A stretch of 64,000 bases of DNA, from the NCBI RefSeq assembly GCF_947492555.1, contig NZ_CANLNE010000004.1, positions 62,001-126,000 on the forward strand. Direction: 5' to 3'. Shown here in pieces: positions 40,785 to 50,701 of the stretch. Position numbers and translations under genes: made by a program. Positions within the stretch are counted from its first letter, which is position 1. Each line of letters begins with the position of its first letter. This stretch comes from an uncultured Roseobacter sp. GTDB taxonomy: Bacteria; Pseudomonadota; Alphaproteobacteria; Rhodobacterales; Rhodobacteraceae. Below the pieces are notes generated by a model that worked only from the letters and a program-made list of their open reading frames with translations, did not search any database and was not told where the DNA came from.

Positions 40785-41651
40785 TCAGTTCGGCAAAGCG
40801 CCCAGCTTGAATGCCGCCTGCAAGAGCGGATCAGCCGGGACGCCCAGCGGGTCGAACCATTTGGCATAGATTGCATTGATCTCGCCGGACCGGAACACCT
40901 CTGCCAGAGCTTTCTTACCGATCAATTCAAAGGCGCTGTCATCCCGCCGCACCATCAGCGCATAGGGGTCAAAGGAAAGGAAATCACCGACAACAGCGAA
41001 TTCCTCAGGGGTCTTGGACTTCGAGATGAGACCGAAGAGTAGGATGTGGTCCGTGGCATAGGCATCCACGCGGTCGGTCTCCAGCGACAACATCCCTTCG
41101 GCATGATCCCGCACCGGCAGGACTTTGACGTCGAGACCGGCGGCTTCAACGGCGGCCAGAACGGCACGCTCATTCGTCGTACCTTGCGCCAGGGCCACGG
41201 CCTTCCCATCCAGATCGGCGACCGACCCGATCCCGGAATCCTTACGCGTCAGGATCTTTGTCCCGGTCACGAAGGTCACCGGCAGGTATTCCACTTGCTG
41301 TTGCCGTGTCAGGTTGTTGGTGGTCGATCCGCATTCCAGATCGATGGTGCCATTGGCCATCAGGGCGATCCGGGTCTTGGGATTGACAGGCACGTATTTC
41401 ACCGTCAGTTCCTTGCCCAGTTCGGCAGCAACCGCGTCGACGACCTTGAGGCAGAGGTCAATGGAGTACCCCACTGGGTCCTGATTGTCGTCGAGGTAGG
41501 AAAACGGGACCGAGCTTTCGCGGTGTCCGATGACAATTTCGCCGCTTGCAGCGATTTTATCCAATGTGCCGCCGTGGCCGTCCGCGAGGGCGGCGGGGGC
41601 GGACAGCCCCAAGGCGCATAGGGCAGTGATCAGTGATTTCTTGAACGACAT
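40785..41651 (-). CDS. Amino-acid ABC transporter substrate-binding protein (GltI-like)
   Basis: Signal peptide; IAASGEIVIGHRESSVPFSYLDDNQDPVGYSIDLCLKVVDAV. Confidence 0.93.
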   Translation of the reverse strand: MSFKKSLITALCALGLSAPAALADGHGGTLDKIAASGEIVIGHRESSVPFSYLDDNQDPVGYSIDLCLKVVDAVAAELGKELTVKYVPVNPKTRIALMANGTIDLECGSTTNNLTRQQQVEYLPVTFVTGTKILTRKDSGIGSVADLDGKAVALAQGTTNERAVLAAVEAAGLDVKVLPVRDHAEGMLSLETDRVDAYATDHILLFGLISKSKTPEEFAVVGDFLSFDPYALMVRRDDSAFELIGKKALAEVFRSGEINAIYAKWFDPLGVPADPLLQAAFKLGALPN

Positions 41652-41683
41652 CGTTCGTCTCCTTGTTGTATTTCTGGGTTTTT

Positions 41684-42796
41684 TTAGTCCACATATCCAT
41701 GCAGATCGAAAGTGTCCGGGTAACCGAAGAGGGCAGCACTGCCGCCGGTGTGCAGAAAGACAATGTTGTCCATCCCGTCGAAGTATCCTTTGCGGATCAG
41801 GTCAATTAGGCCATCCAGCCCCTTGCCGGAATAGACCGGATCGAACAAAAGGCCCTCGGTCCGTGCCAGAAGTTTGACCGCCTTGATCATGCCTTCGGTT
41901 GGCAGGCCGTAACCCGGCCCGACATAATCGCAATTGGCACGCACCTGCGTCCGGTCGATCCGCAATCCGGTGCCCAGATGATCAGCCGTGCGCTGGGCAA
42001 GATCGAACACCATATCTTCCTGTTTACCATGTGGCGCGCGCACGCCGATCCCCAAGAGGTGCATATCGCTTTGTATCGCGGCCAAGCCGGTGACCAGCCC
42101 GGCCTGCGTGCCGGAGCTGCCGGTTGCATGCACAAAGGCGTCGATGTGCAGGCCGATCTCGGTCGCTTGCTCCACCAGCTCACGCGCACAGTTCACATAG
42201 CCGAGCGCGCCGGTCGGGTTCGACCCGCCGCCAGGAATAATGTAGGGCGTTTGGCCATCATCGCGCAGTGTTGCAGCCAGAGCTTCCATCTCTGCGTTCA
42301 TATCGGTGCCGCCGGCGCGTTTTGACACCGTGGCGTCATGCAAGCGATCCAGCAGGACGTTGCCGTTCAATGTGTAGTTCGGATCGTTCGATCCCGTGCG
42401 GTCTTCCAGCAGAATGTGGCAGCGCATGTCCAGTTTCGCGGCTGCTGCTGCCGTTTGGCGCGCGTGGTTGGACTGGGTAGCGCCCTGCGTCACGATGCAA
42501 GTGGCCCCCTTGGCCTGCGCATCGGCCATCAGGTATTCAAGTTTGCGCGTCTTGTTGCCCCCGGATGACAGCCCGGTGCAATCGTCCCGTTTCACCCAGA
42601 GCCGCGGCCCGCCCAGATGTTCGCTCAGGCGATCCATGGGCTCCAGCGGGGTGGGTAGATGTCCCAGACGCACCCGCGGAAAACGGGCAAGCGCGATCGA
42701 CAGACCCTTGCATCGGCTTGCCATCATCTCCGGTGCGCTCGCCGGTTCCGGCGTCGTTGTCTCGTCGCTCACTGACATAGGGTTTGGGTCCTTCAA
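41684..42796 (-). CDS. PLP-dependent D-cysteine desulfhydrase / L-cysteate sulfo-lyase (CuyA)-like enzyme
   Basis: [42 protein letters not shown]...[20 protein letters not shown]...[19 protein letters not shown]...[13 protein letters not shown]. Confidence 0.83.
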   Translation of the reverse strand: MKDPNPMSVSDETTTPEPASAPEMMASRCKGLSIALARFPRVRLGHLPTPLEPMDRLSEHLGGPRLWVKRDDCTGLSSGGNKTRKLEYLMADAQAKGATCIVTQGATQSNHARQTAAAAAKLDMRCHILLEDRTGSNDPNYTLNGNVLLDRLHDATVSKRAGGTDMNAEMEALAATLRDDGQTPYIIPGGGSNPTGALGYVNCARELVEQATEIGLHIDAFVHATGSSGTQAGLVTGLAAIQSDMHLLGIGVRAPHGKQEDMVFDLAQRTADHLGTGLRIDRTQVRANCDYVGPGYGLPTEGMIKAVKLLARTEGLLFDPVYSGKGLDGLIDLIRKGYFDGMDNIVFLHTGGSAALFGYPDTFDLHGYVD

Positions 42797-42893
42797 ACTG
42801 CTGTGCCCAAACTAGGCCGAATGCCGAAGTGAAGAATAATGCTTCTTTCTCTGCCTGTTCATACTTATTGTATGGGCAAAAGAGGGGGAGAGC

Positions 42894-43820
42894 ATGGATA
42901 CGCAATGGCTTGAGGACGTTCTGGTGCTGCTGGAAGAGGGCAATATGACCCGCGCGGCATCGCGGCGAAACATCACGCAACCCGCCTTCTCGCGGCGGAT
43001 CAGGGGGCTGGAGAACTGGATTGGCGCGCCAATCCTCACGCGCGGTACCAACCGGATCGATATCAATGCTGCGCTCAGCGCGAATGAAGATGAAATTCGT
43101 GCACTGGCGGCTCGTATCCGGGCCTTGCGCGGCAAGATCGCGAACTTCGATCCTGAAAGTACGACTGTTGCCATAGCGGCGCAGCACGCGCCGATCTTCT
43201 CAACATTTCCGGAAATGGCCCTGCATGCCAAACAGTACTATCCGTCGCTGAAGTTCAGGCTTCGTGCCGGCAACCACCATGACTGCGTCTCTCTCTTCCT
43301 GCGCGGCGATACGAGCATGTTGCTGTGCTACGAGACTGAAAACACGGAGCCGCTTCCGTTTGGAGATACGGTGCGGCGCGAAATCTGGGGCAGCGATCAG
43401 CTGATCCCGGTTGTGGGCGGTGGCTTGCGTTATGGCGTAACGGGTGATGCCATGATCGCCAGCGACACGCCCGCGATTGTCTATCCTGAGGATAGCTATT
43501 TCGGCGAGGTGCTGGGCAAGGCGGAACGGCCGTTCGGGACGCAAGGGTTCACGGATAACCCAGTTTGCGAATCTGCGTTTTCCAGCGGTATCAAGGAGAT
43601 GGCGCTGAAGGGGCTCGGGGTCGGCTGGATACCATTCAGCATGGCGCATAGGGAGATCGAAACGGGCGAGTTTCTTTCCCTGTCGCACAAGCTCGGGCAC
43701 GAACCCCTTGCCATCGCGCTTTATGCGGATGCACGCGAGGAAGCCGCAGTTGCCCTGCTGAACATCTGGAGCACAAAGCATCGATCCGGGGGCGCGTTGA
43801 ATACAGCGGCACCCGCCTAG
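42894..43820 (+). CDS. LysR-family transcriptional regulator
   Basis: LEDVLVLLEEGNMTRAASRRNITQPAFSRRIRGLENWIGAPILTRGTNRI; divergent from the CuyA-like gene. Confidence 0.9.
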   Translation: MDTQWLEDVLVLLEEGNMTRAASRRNITQPAFSRRIRGLENWIGAPILTRGTNRIDINAALSANEDEIRALAARIRALRGKIANFDPESTTVAIAAQHAPIFSTFPEMALHAKQYYPSLKFRLRAGNHHDCVSLFLRGDTSMLLCYETENTEPLPFGDTVRREIWGSDQLIPVVGGGLRYGVTGDAMIASDTPAIVYPEDSYFGEVLGKAERPFGTQGFTDNPVCESAFSSGIKEMALKGLGVGWIPFSMAHREIETGEFLSLSHKLGHEPLAIALYADAREEAAVALLNIWSTKHRSGGALNTAAPA

Positions 43821-44168
43821 CCCGCGTACCCAACAATTGGCCGGGATGCCTTCGGACGCCAGTGCACCGGACCTGATAACTTTGGACAGGGTGCAGGATC
43901 TTTTGGCATTCTGTTCCGTTCCTTCGAAATAGGGCGCGTAGACGCCCGGAGGCCGCGCAAATCGAGCTCTTTCAGGCAGCTACCGCACGCTTGAACCCCG
44001 GTGGGTGCGGAGGTCAGGTGCGATGTGCAGCGCTCAGTCGGATCAAGGCCCGATTTTGAGATTCTGCAACTTCGGGTTATCGTGGCAGGTGCAACGGCTC
44101 CGAGAATTTTGATCGTGATGCCCAATTCAGTCGATTTTTTAACTCAAGTACATTTTTTGGAGAAGGAT

Positions 44169-46175
44169 ATGGCCCGTAAGACGCTCCAACGTTCATTGAA
44201 CAAACCAAAGACACCCACCCGCAACCGTCGCAAGGATCTTGCCGCCCCGTTTTTGATGCATACCCACGCCGCAGTGAAGACGGTGATGGCCGCGACCGAA
44301 ACGCTGCCGGATTTCCGCAAGACGCCGAGTGAACTTGCAACGGATGAGAAAATCCAACTGGTGCGACAGGGTATGGTTCTGGTTCGGGACAACTACGTGC
44401 ATTTGCCGCTCAAGGAAAACATGCATGCTGTGCGCCCGGTTCAGGCGCTGAGCCTGCTGTTGCAGAAACTGGAATCCTCCGAAGACGAAATGTCCGATCT
44501 GGAGTTCCACGCAGAAATGCTGCGTATCTTCACCTCGGTGCGGGACCTGCACACCAACTACTTTCTGCCCGCGCCCTACAACGCAAAAACCGCCTATGTG
44601 CCGTTCCTGCTGGAAAGCTATTTCGAGGGCGATGAGCGACGCTATCTGGTGTCTCATCTGGTCGCTGGACTGGATCAGCCCCCTTTTGGTCCGGGCGTTG
44701 AGGTCACGTCCTGGAACGGGGCACCGATTGATCTGGCGGTGGCGACCAACGCCACCCGGTTTGCAGGCTCAAACATGGAGGCCCGCCGGGCCCGCGGATT
44801 GGAGCGGATGACCATCCGGCCGCTCATCCAGTCGCTGCCCCCGGATGAGGATTTCGTGTTGGTTGGATACCGGACAGCGGATGGCGCTGAACATGAAATC
44901 AGGCTGAATTGGCTGGTCTTCACGCCTGATGCTTCAGGTGCCGTGGTTGCGCAAATCGAGGACGTCAGTGGCAACGCCTTCGCAATGGGCGTGGACATCG
45001 ACGGCGAGCTTGCGGGTATCGCCAAGAAGCTGCTGTTCGCACCTTCAGTCGTGGCCGCCGAAGCCGCTGTCCGCGCGAAGAAGCCGTCGCGCAGGCGTAA
45101 GAAATTTGATGTGGGTGAGGCGGTGCCGTCGTCGATGCCATCGGTCCTGCACGCCAAGACAGTGGACACTGCGGCGGGGCAGGTCGGGCACATCCGCATT
45201 CACACGTTTAGTGTGGACGATGCCGATGCCTTCGTGGCCGAGTTCGTGCGCCTTGCCGAATTGTTGCCGCAAAACGGTCTGATCATCGATGTGCGCGGCA
45301 ATGGCGGTGGCCTGATTTATGCGGGCGAGCGGCTGTTGCAGGTACTGACGCCTCAGCCCATCGAGACGGAACGCACACAATTCATCAATACAGCGCTCAA
45401 CCTCGATATTGTTCGCAAGAACGCGCCCTCGTCCTCGGTGATCGGGCTTGACCTGGCGCCGTGGCGCGACTCCATGGAGGAATCGATTTCAACCGGGGCA
45501 GTCTACTCCAGAAGCTATCCGATCACGGAGGTTGAGACGGCGAATGGCATCGGGCAACGGTATCAGGGGCCGGTTGTGCTGATCACAGATGCCAAGTGTT
45601 ATTCGACCACTGACATCTTTGCCGCCGGATTTCAGGATCACGATATTGGCCCGATCATTGGGGTGGACGGCAACACCGGGGCAGGCGGTGCGAATGTCTG
45701 GACGCATTCGCTGTTGCGGCGGCTGGCGGGTCGCGGTGGTCCCTATGCCAGGCTGCCGGGGGGCGCGAACATGCGGGTCGCCATCCGGCGCACCCTAAGG
45801 GTCAAGGACCGCTCCGGCACGCCGGTTGAGGATCTGGGGGTGCAACCCGATTTTCTGCACAATCCGACACGCGCCGATTTGCTGGATGGCAATGTCGATC
45901 TGATTGAATTCGCGGCGAGCAAGCTTGCTGAACTGCCGACACGGGTGTTGCGTGGTGAGATTGTGAGCCAGCAAGCTGGCGATCTTACGATCTCCATCGA
46001 AACAGAGAACCTCGCGCGGGTCGATGTCTATCTGGACAATCGGCCGATTGGCGCGCTGGACGTCGAGGATGGTGATACGGAACTGACCATTGAGGATGTT
46101 GGCGCCTTCGACACTCTCTATCTGCAGGGGTTTGACGGGGATGAATTGGCCGCTGCATGGCGGATCAATAACTGA
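44169..46175 (+). CDS. S41-family peptidase, no obvious signal peptide (start set at MARKTLQ)
   Basis: VRGNGGGLIYAGERLLQVLTP and VVLITDAKCYSTTDIFAAGFQDHDIGPIIG, the S41 strand and nucleophile region; SD-like GGAGAAGG before 44169. Confidence 0.8.
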   Translation: MARKTLQRSLNKPKTPTRNRRKDLAAPFLMHTHAAVKTVMAATETLPDFRKTPSELATDEKIQLVRQGMVLVRDNYVHLPLKENMHAVRPVQALSLLLQKLESSEDEMSDLEFHAEMLRIFTSVRDLHTNYFLPAPYNAKTAYVPFLLESYFEGDERRYLVSHLVAGLDQPPFGPGVEVTSWNGAPIDLAVATNATRFAGSNMEARRARGLERMTIRPLIQSLPPDEDFVLVGYRTADGAEHEIRLNWLVFTPDASGAVVAQIEDVSGNAFAMGVDIDGELAGIAKKLLFAPSVVAAEAAVRAKKPSRRRKKFDVGEAVPSSMPSVLHAKTVDTAAGQVGHIRIHTFSVDDADAFVAEFVRLAELLPQNGLIIDVRGNGGGLIYAGERLLQVLTPQPIETERTQFINTALNLDIVRKNAPSSSVIGLDLAPWRDSMEESISTGAVYSRSYPITEVETANGIGQRYQGPVVLITDAKCYSTTDIFAAGFQDHDIGPIIGVDGNTGAGGANVWTHSLLRRLAGRGGPYARLPGGANMRVAIRRTLRVKDRSGTPVEDLGVQPDFLHNPTRADLLDGNVDLIEFAASKLAELPTRVLRGEIVSQQAGDLTISIETENLARVDVYLDNRPIGALDVEDGDTELTIEDVGAFDTLYLQGFDGDELAAAWRINN

Positions 46176-46222
46176 CCCGCCCGCCGGGCAGTGAAAACCA
46201 TTCATTCAAAAAGGATTTTTCG

Positions 46223-47044
46223 ATGGTCGATAACACCAAGGTTCACCCGAGCAGTCAGCACTTCGCGCATTTGATTGACCTCTTTTTATTCAAGGGCGCG
46301 CCGGTCAACGAAGATGAGGACCATGAGGTCTCTATCCTCATCAACCACGGCTACGTGGCCGGGTACTGTCCAACCCGGTTTCAACCGCTCTGGTCCGCGT
46401 ACCGGGTTGCGCGGGCCAGTCGCGATGTCGGCTATGACCGCCCACATCTCTACTATGCCGATGAACGCATCGAGAAAGGCATCAGGCTGAGTTCAAAGAC
46501 CTTCGGTCGGAAAGACGGCATTCAATACCATGTGGGCCACATGGTGCCCAACGAAGCCATCAACCGGCAATTCGGGCGTCTGGCACAGCTCGAAACCTTT
46601 TTCATGACCAATATGAGCCCGCAGCGCGGCAGCTTGAACACCGGTGTCTGGCTTGATCTCGAAAACAAGATCAGGAACATCGATGACACCTCCCAGAAAG
46701 ATCATATCTGGGCAATCGCCGGTCCTGTTTTTGGCGAGGATCCTGAGGTGATCGCTCGTGACGGCGTTGAGGTACCGATCCCCGATGCTTACTATTACAT
46801 CTCGGTTGATCCCTTCGCCTATCCCTGGGATGCGGAGGGTAACGTGGATATTGCCTGCTTCCTCTTTCCTCAGGATGCGCCGAGTGGCACGCCACTGGAC
46901 CGGTTTCTGGTTGATATTCTGGATATCGAAGAGGCGACAAAGCTGCGGTTTTTCCCGGGTTGGGACTACTCTGTCGATCTCTCGGCAGCCATGGCAGACG
47001 GAGCTGTGGCACAGGTGCGGCACCGATTGCTTCAGCAGCTTTAG
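46223..47044 (+). CDS. DNA/RNA non-specific endonuclease (NUC1-like)
   Basis: YHVGHMVPNEAINRQFGRLAQLETFFMTNMSPQRGSLNTGVWLDLENKIR matches the NUC1 active-site region (catalytic His, downstream N and E); no signal peptide. Confidence 0.82.
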   Translation: MVDNTKVHPSSQHFAHLIDLFLFKGAPVNEDEDHEVSILINHGYVAGYCPTRFQPLWSAYRVARASRDVGYDRPHLYYADERIEKGIRLSSKTFGRKDGIQYHVGHMVPNEAINRQFGRLAQLETFFMTNMSPQRGSLNTGVWLDLENKIRNIDDTSQKDHIWAIAGPVFGEDPEVIARDGVEVPIPDAYYYISVDPFAYPWDAEGNVDIACFLFPQDAPSGTPLDRFLVDILDIEEATKLRFFPGWDYSVDLSAAMADGAVAQVRHRLLQQL

Positions 47045-47093
47045 GCAATGGTGTCCCGTCAGGACGGGCGACATCCGCCTTGGCAGGCCGGGT

Positions 47094-47780
47094 TCAGCGC
47101 AGCCAGGTCTCGTAGTCGCTGACCAGCAAATGCACCGGGTCTGTGTCCTCTTCGATGGTTGCGAAGCGGCCAATGCGTTCGCGGAAGATGTTATCGGTTT
47201 CATCATCGTTCACGGTGGAAACCTCCCCGACCAGCACATCGCCGCCCTCGCCCCAGAAGGCATGCCAGTCACCCGGGCGTAGTGTCACGCTCTCTCCCGG
47301 TGCTAGATGCAGCTTTTCTCCGGGTGCGAAGTCACGGCGAATACCGTCACACCAGACCGTGCCCCCGCGATCCCCGGCGAAGTTACCGGCGTTATCCGAG
47401 CCGAAGAGTTCGACCACAAGCGTCGCACCGCCGCGATTAATGATGTCTTCCGCCTTGATGATATGCGTGTGCATCGGGGACAGTTGATCCTGTCGTGAGA
47501 TCAGCAGTTTTTCCGCGTAACACATGCCGCCGCCGCGTTTCAGATCCGACAGCAAGCCGTTGCGCAGGGTGAAGAGGAACAGACCCATTTCGTCGAACCG
47601 ACCCGCGCCGTAATCGGTGATGTCCCATCCGCACCGCGCGTCGATCAGGGCGCGTGCCTCGGTCTTTCGCGCCTTGAATTCGTCAGGTGACCAATAGGCA
47701 AAGGGCGGCAGTGTGAAGCCGTAAGAACGGATCATTTCGTCCGCCTGTGCCAGCGTGTCGTTGATGCGGGAACGTTTCAT
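47094..47780 (-). CDS. D-lyxose isomerase-like cupin protein (DUF1498)
   Basis: MCYAEKLLISRQDQLSPMHTHIIKAEDIINRGGATLVVELF cupin metal-binding region; LHLAPGESVTLRPGDWHAFWGEG. Confidence 0.82.
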   Translation of the reverse strand: MKRSRINDTLAQADEMIRSYGFTLPPFAYWSPDEFKARKTEARALIDARCGWDITDYGAGRFDEMGLFLFTLRNGLLSDLKRGGGMCYAEKLLISRQDQLSPMHTHIIKAEDIINRGGATLVVELFGSDNAGNFAGDRGGTVWCDGIRRDFAPGEKLHLAPGESVTLRPGDWHAFWGEGGDVLVGEVSTVNDDETDNIFRERIGRFATIEEDTDPVHLLVSDYETWLR

Positions 47781-48023
47781 TCGGGGTCTTTCGGTTGGAA
47801 CATGCAGTCGGCAGCTTTAGCGGCGGTTTAGAGGACTTAGACATAGTTTTCCGTGAGGCACCACCAATACGCCCGTAGCCATTGTCAAAAGAGCCGCATC
47901 CCACAGGTCTCTGTCAGGCGGGTTTCGACAAAAGAGTTGTTTGCTCGGTGAGGCGCCGTTGACATGGCTCAATGCGCGGGATCAGGTGAGATGCCAGACT
48001 TGGGTGGTATCGTGAGAAAAGTC

Positions 48024-48518
48024 ATGGCCGCACAAAACAAGACAGAACTGCTCGACATCACCCGGAAAGAGTATGCCAAGCTACAGAGGCTTGTCACGCA
48101 GATCGAAGAGCCCTTTGCCCGGCGGAAAGACGACGAGGATACATCCGTCAGGGATGTGATCGCGCATCGTGCGCATTGGATTGATCTGTTCCTTGGGTGG
48201 TATCATGACGGGCTTGCCGGCAAGCCGGTCTTCTTTCCTGCGGAAGGATACAAATGGAATGAATTGAAGCGATACAACGCCGAATTGCGACGTAAGCAAG
48301 CGCATATGAGTTGGGATGACGCGTGCAGACTTTTGCAGGAAAGATACGAAGCGTTGACGCGGTTCCTGGAAGAACACTCCGAGACCGAGCTCTACGGGAG
48401 TCCTATGAAAGGAGCGAACAACAACTGGACAACCGGTCGCTGGGCGGAAGCGGCGGGGCCGAGCCACTTTCGGTCAGCCGCCAAGTACATTCGGGCACGC
48501 CTCAGAGCGGCGGGATAA
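48024..48518 (+). CDS. ClbS/DfsB-family four-helix bundle protein
   Basis: MAAQNKTELLDITRKEYAKLQRLVTQI...TSVRDVIAHRAHWIDLFLGWYHDGLAGKPVFFPAEGYKWNELKRYN. Confidence 0.85.
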   Translation: MAAQNKTELLDITRKEYAKLQRLVTQIEEPFARRKDDEDTSVRDVIAHRAHWIDLFLGWYHDGLAGKPVFFPAEGYKWNELKRYNAELRRKQAHMSWDDACRLLQERYEALTRFLEEHSETELYGSPMKGANNNWTTGRWAEAAGPSHFRSAAKYIRARLRAAG

Positions 48519-48569
48519 GATCGCGGACAGTTCAGGCTCATCCGCCAATCGCCATCCATGTTTGTTGTG

Positions 48570-50303
48570 TCAGCCGTGTCCAGATGTCTGGCGCTTGGTT
48601 TCGGTGCCGTTCTTCCGGGCAGCCCTGTCACCCATTGGGCGTAGCCAGCCGCGGTAATGCGCCAGCAGGCCGATCATCGGCAGGCTGAGGCGCACATCAA
48701 AGCAAAAGCGACCCTTGTGGTCCTGAAATTCGGATGTCTCTGATCTTGGTGCGAGGAGGCTGGGTAGGGGCACTTTGCCCAAGGTCCAGGATGCAACAGG
48801 CATCTTGATCCTGTCAGGGCTTGCCTGAACCGGGAGGACAAAGGAGAAAGGCCAGAATGTTTCCGTCAGGTAACCATCTTTTTGACGCGCCAGACGCGAG
48901 GTCAGTTTCTGGCCATCGAAGCTTCTGGTCCAGTGCTCAATGGGGGACCTGCGCCGCGACATCTTTCGATCAACGCTGACGGAAACGGGTATGTTTCGCC
49001 CGGCCTTTGGGAAGCCGAACACCCACGCGACAAACCTCGGCAAGAACCAGTGTCCCGCATCAATATCCGTCTCTCCGGACCAGACGGGGGACGATGTTTG
49101 CCCGTGAAAATGCTGCAAGGCGCGTGGCAACTGCTGAAACCGCTCAGTCCCAAGATGTGCTTCAAACAATCCGTGGTCGCGCGACATTACCTCCGTCTTC
49201 GTTTCTATCGCGTAGGAACTTGCCTCTGCGAGGATGTCGGACAGTGTGACGGCGTTATGTGCGAGGCGCGCCCCGGCCTCGACCTCGCCTGCCAACAGTT
49301 TTTCGAGCGCGGCAGCAGCAGGCAGGATGGGGACATTGGGCCCGTGGTCGTTTTTGGCAACGAGAGTCCAATGGGCTTGTGTAAATCCGCCCTGTGCATC
49401 CAGACCGCAGACTGACACCTGCATGCCGCCCCGATCCGAGGTGGGAAGGCGGGTCACTTGCCTTGCCTTCAGCAGCGCTGGAACCAGGATGCCCAAGTCT
49501 GGCAGCAGGTGCCTTTTGCGCAAGGCCGCGAGGGTTTCAATACCGCGTTGCTCAATGATGGATTCCAGCCCTGCCGAGAAGGAAACGCGGGACTGAACCT
49601 CGTGGCGCGAGCCCAGATATTCTGCGTCATATGTCTCTACAGCTGCCACGCGCCGGGGACCTAGACCGGGGATGTCCACGAGGCGCGGCTCGGACCATCC
49701 GGACGTGTGCGATAGCTGGCCGTTGCGCCAGATCGGGATGTCTTTGCCCGCGTAGCTCAGGATCGCCTCAATGACGGAACGACCGACCTCGCTTTTCCCG
49801 CCGGGGGTAATGCAGATGTCGATCGTGTCCACGCGTTGCCATTCCCGGGTCAAGTGATCAACCACGCAGGCGGAAAGGGTCGGGGTCGAGCTTGCGCCGG
49901 TCAGGGCTGCGACACCCTTTGCGCGGGCAAGTTCGCCCAGCATATCGGTAAAGCCTGCAAGATAGCTGCGCGCGTCGGCTAAATCGATCAGATGCGCGCC
50001 AGCGGAGACAACACTGCGGGCGGTCTCAAAGTCCGCATGTTGGAAGGGGCCTGAACAATCAATGACGGCGAAAGGTCTGATTTCGTCCAGACGAGTCGTT
50101 AGATTTTCGTGACAGTCGAGTACCACGCCCTGCACCGGAGTGGCCCCACTTCCGGCACGCAAAACCTCGGCAAATCGGCCCGCCTTGGCGCTGGATCTGG
50201 AGGTGACGAAAAGCTCAATACCTCTAAAAGCCATCAGGTGGCGGGCCAGACGTCTGCCAAAGACTCCGGTGCCACCGATAATAAGAATGCGTGCCCGTTT
50301 CAT
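48570..50303 (-). CDS. Saccharopine dehydrogenase-like NAD(P)-binding domain fused to a DUF4166-like domain
   Basis: ILIIGGTGVFGRRLARHLMAF at N-terminus; C-terminal half resembles the separate DUF4166 protein encoded at 50701-51354. Confidence 0.78.
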   Translation of the reverse strand: MKRARILIIGGTGVFGRRLARHLMAFRGIELFVTSRSSAKAGRFAEVLRAGSGATPVQGVVLDCHENLTTRLDEIRPFAVIDCSGPFQHADFETARSVVSAGAHLIDLADARSYLAGFTDMLGELARAKGVAALTGASSTPTLSACVVDHLTREWQRVDTIDICITPGGKSEVGRSVIEAILSYAGKDIPIWRNGQLSHTSGWSEPRLVDIPGLGPRRVAAVETYDAEYLGSRHEVQSRVSFSAGLESIIEQRGIETLAALRKRHLLPDLGILVPALLKARQVTRLPTSDRGGMQVSVCGLDAQGGFTQAHWTLVAKNDHGPNVPILPAAAALEKLLAGEVEAGARLAHNAVTLSDILAEASSYAIETKTEVMSRDHGLFEAHLGTERFQQLPRALQHFHGQTSSPVWSGETDIDAGHWFLPRFVAWVFGFPKAGRNIPVSVSVDRKMSRRRSPIEHWTRSFDGQKLTSRLARQKDGYLTETFWPFSFVLPVQASPDRIKMPVASWTLGKVPLPSLLAPRSETSEFQDHKGRFCFDVRLSLPMIGLLAHYRGWLRPMGDRAARKNGTETKRQTSGHG

Positions 50304-50701
50304 AGACTGAACCTGTGCTGGTTTGCCGCGGTCGGAACCATACAGGCGTCTTTCTTTCCAAAAAGACGGTAACGGTAGCGGGCCAGTAGTTCGTAGCCGA
50401 CATCGCGTAGCCGCCTTGGCAGAAAACGCGTCAGGAGGACCAATCGCGCGGGGCCCTTCAAGTGCCGGGCAAGCGCAAGGATGGCATCAGATTTTTCAAG
50501 GGCCGCGCCGTTTTCGATGAACAGGAATGTGGCCGGATCATCATGATCAATGCCATGCGCGGTCGCCAGATCGCGTCCTTCCTGCGACTGGATGGCGACA
50601 AATCGAATGCTGTCGGTTTTTTCGTGCTTCAGCGTGTACTGCACGCCGCCGTCACAAAGCACACAAAGGCTGTCAAAAACCCAGATCGCTTGAGTGGGCA
50701 T
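50300..50701 (-). CDS. DCC-family thiol-disulfide oxidoreductase-like protein (DUF393)
   Basis: IWVFDSLCVLCDGGVQYTLKHE; D-x4-C-x2-C DCC signature. Confidence 0.85.
   Translation of the reverse strand: MPTQAIWVFDSLCVLCDGGVQYTLKHEKTDSIRFVAIQSQEGRDLATAHGIDHDDPATFLFIENGAALEKSDAILALARHLKGPARLVLLTRFLPRRLRDVGYELLARYRYRLFGKKDACMVPTAANQHRFSL

Noticed and set aside
43821-44168. Spacer before the S41 peptidase with ORF 43817-44125 (-) and the upstream extension of the S41 ORF to 44001
   Set aside because: No recognisable product; the S41 start at 44169 has a good SD-like sequence.
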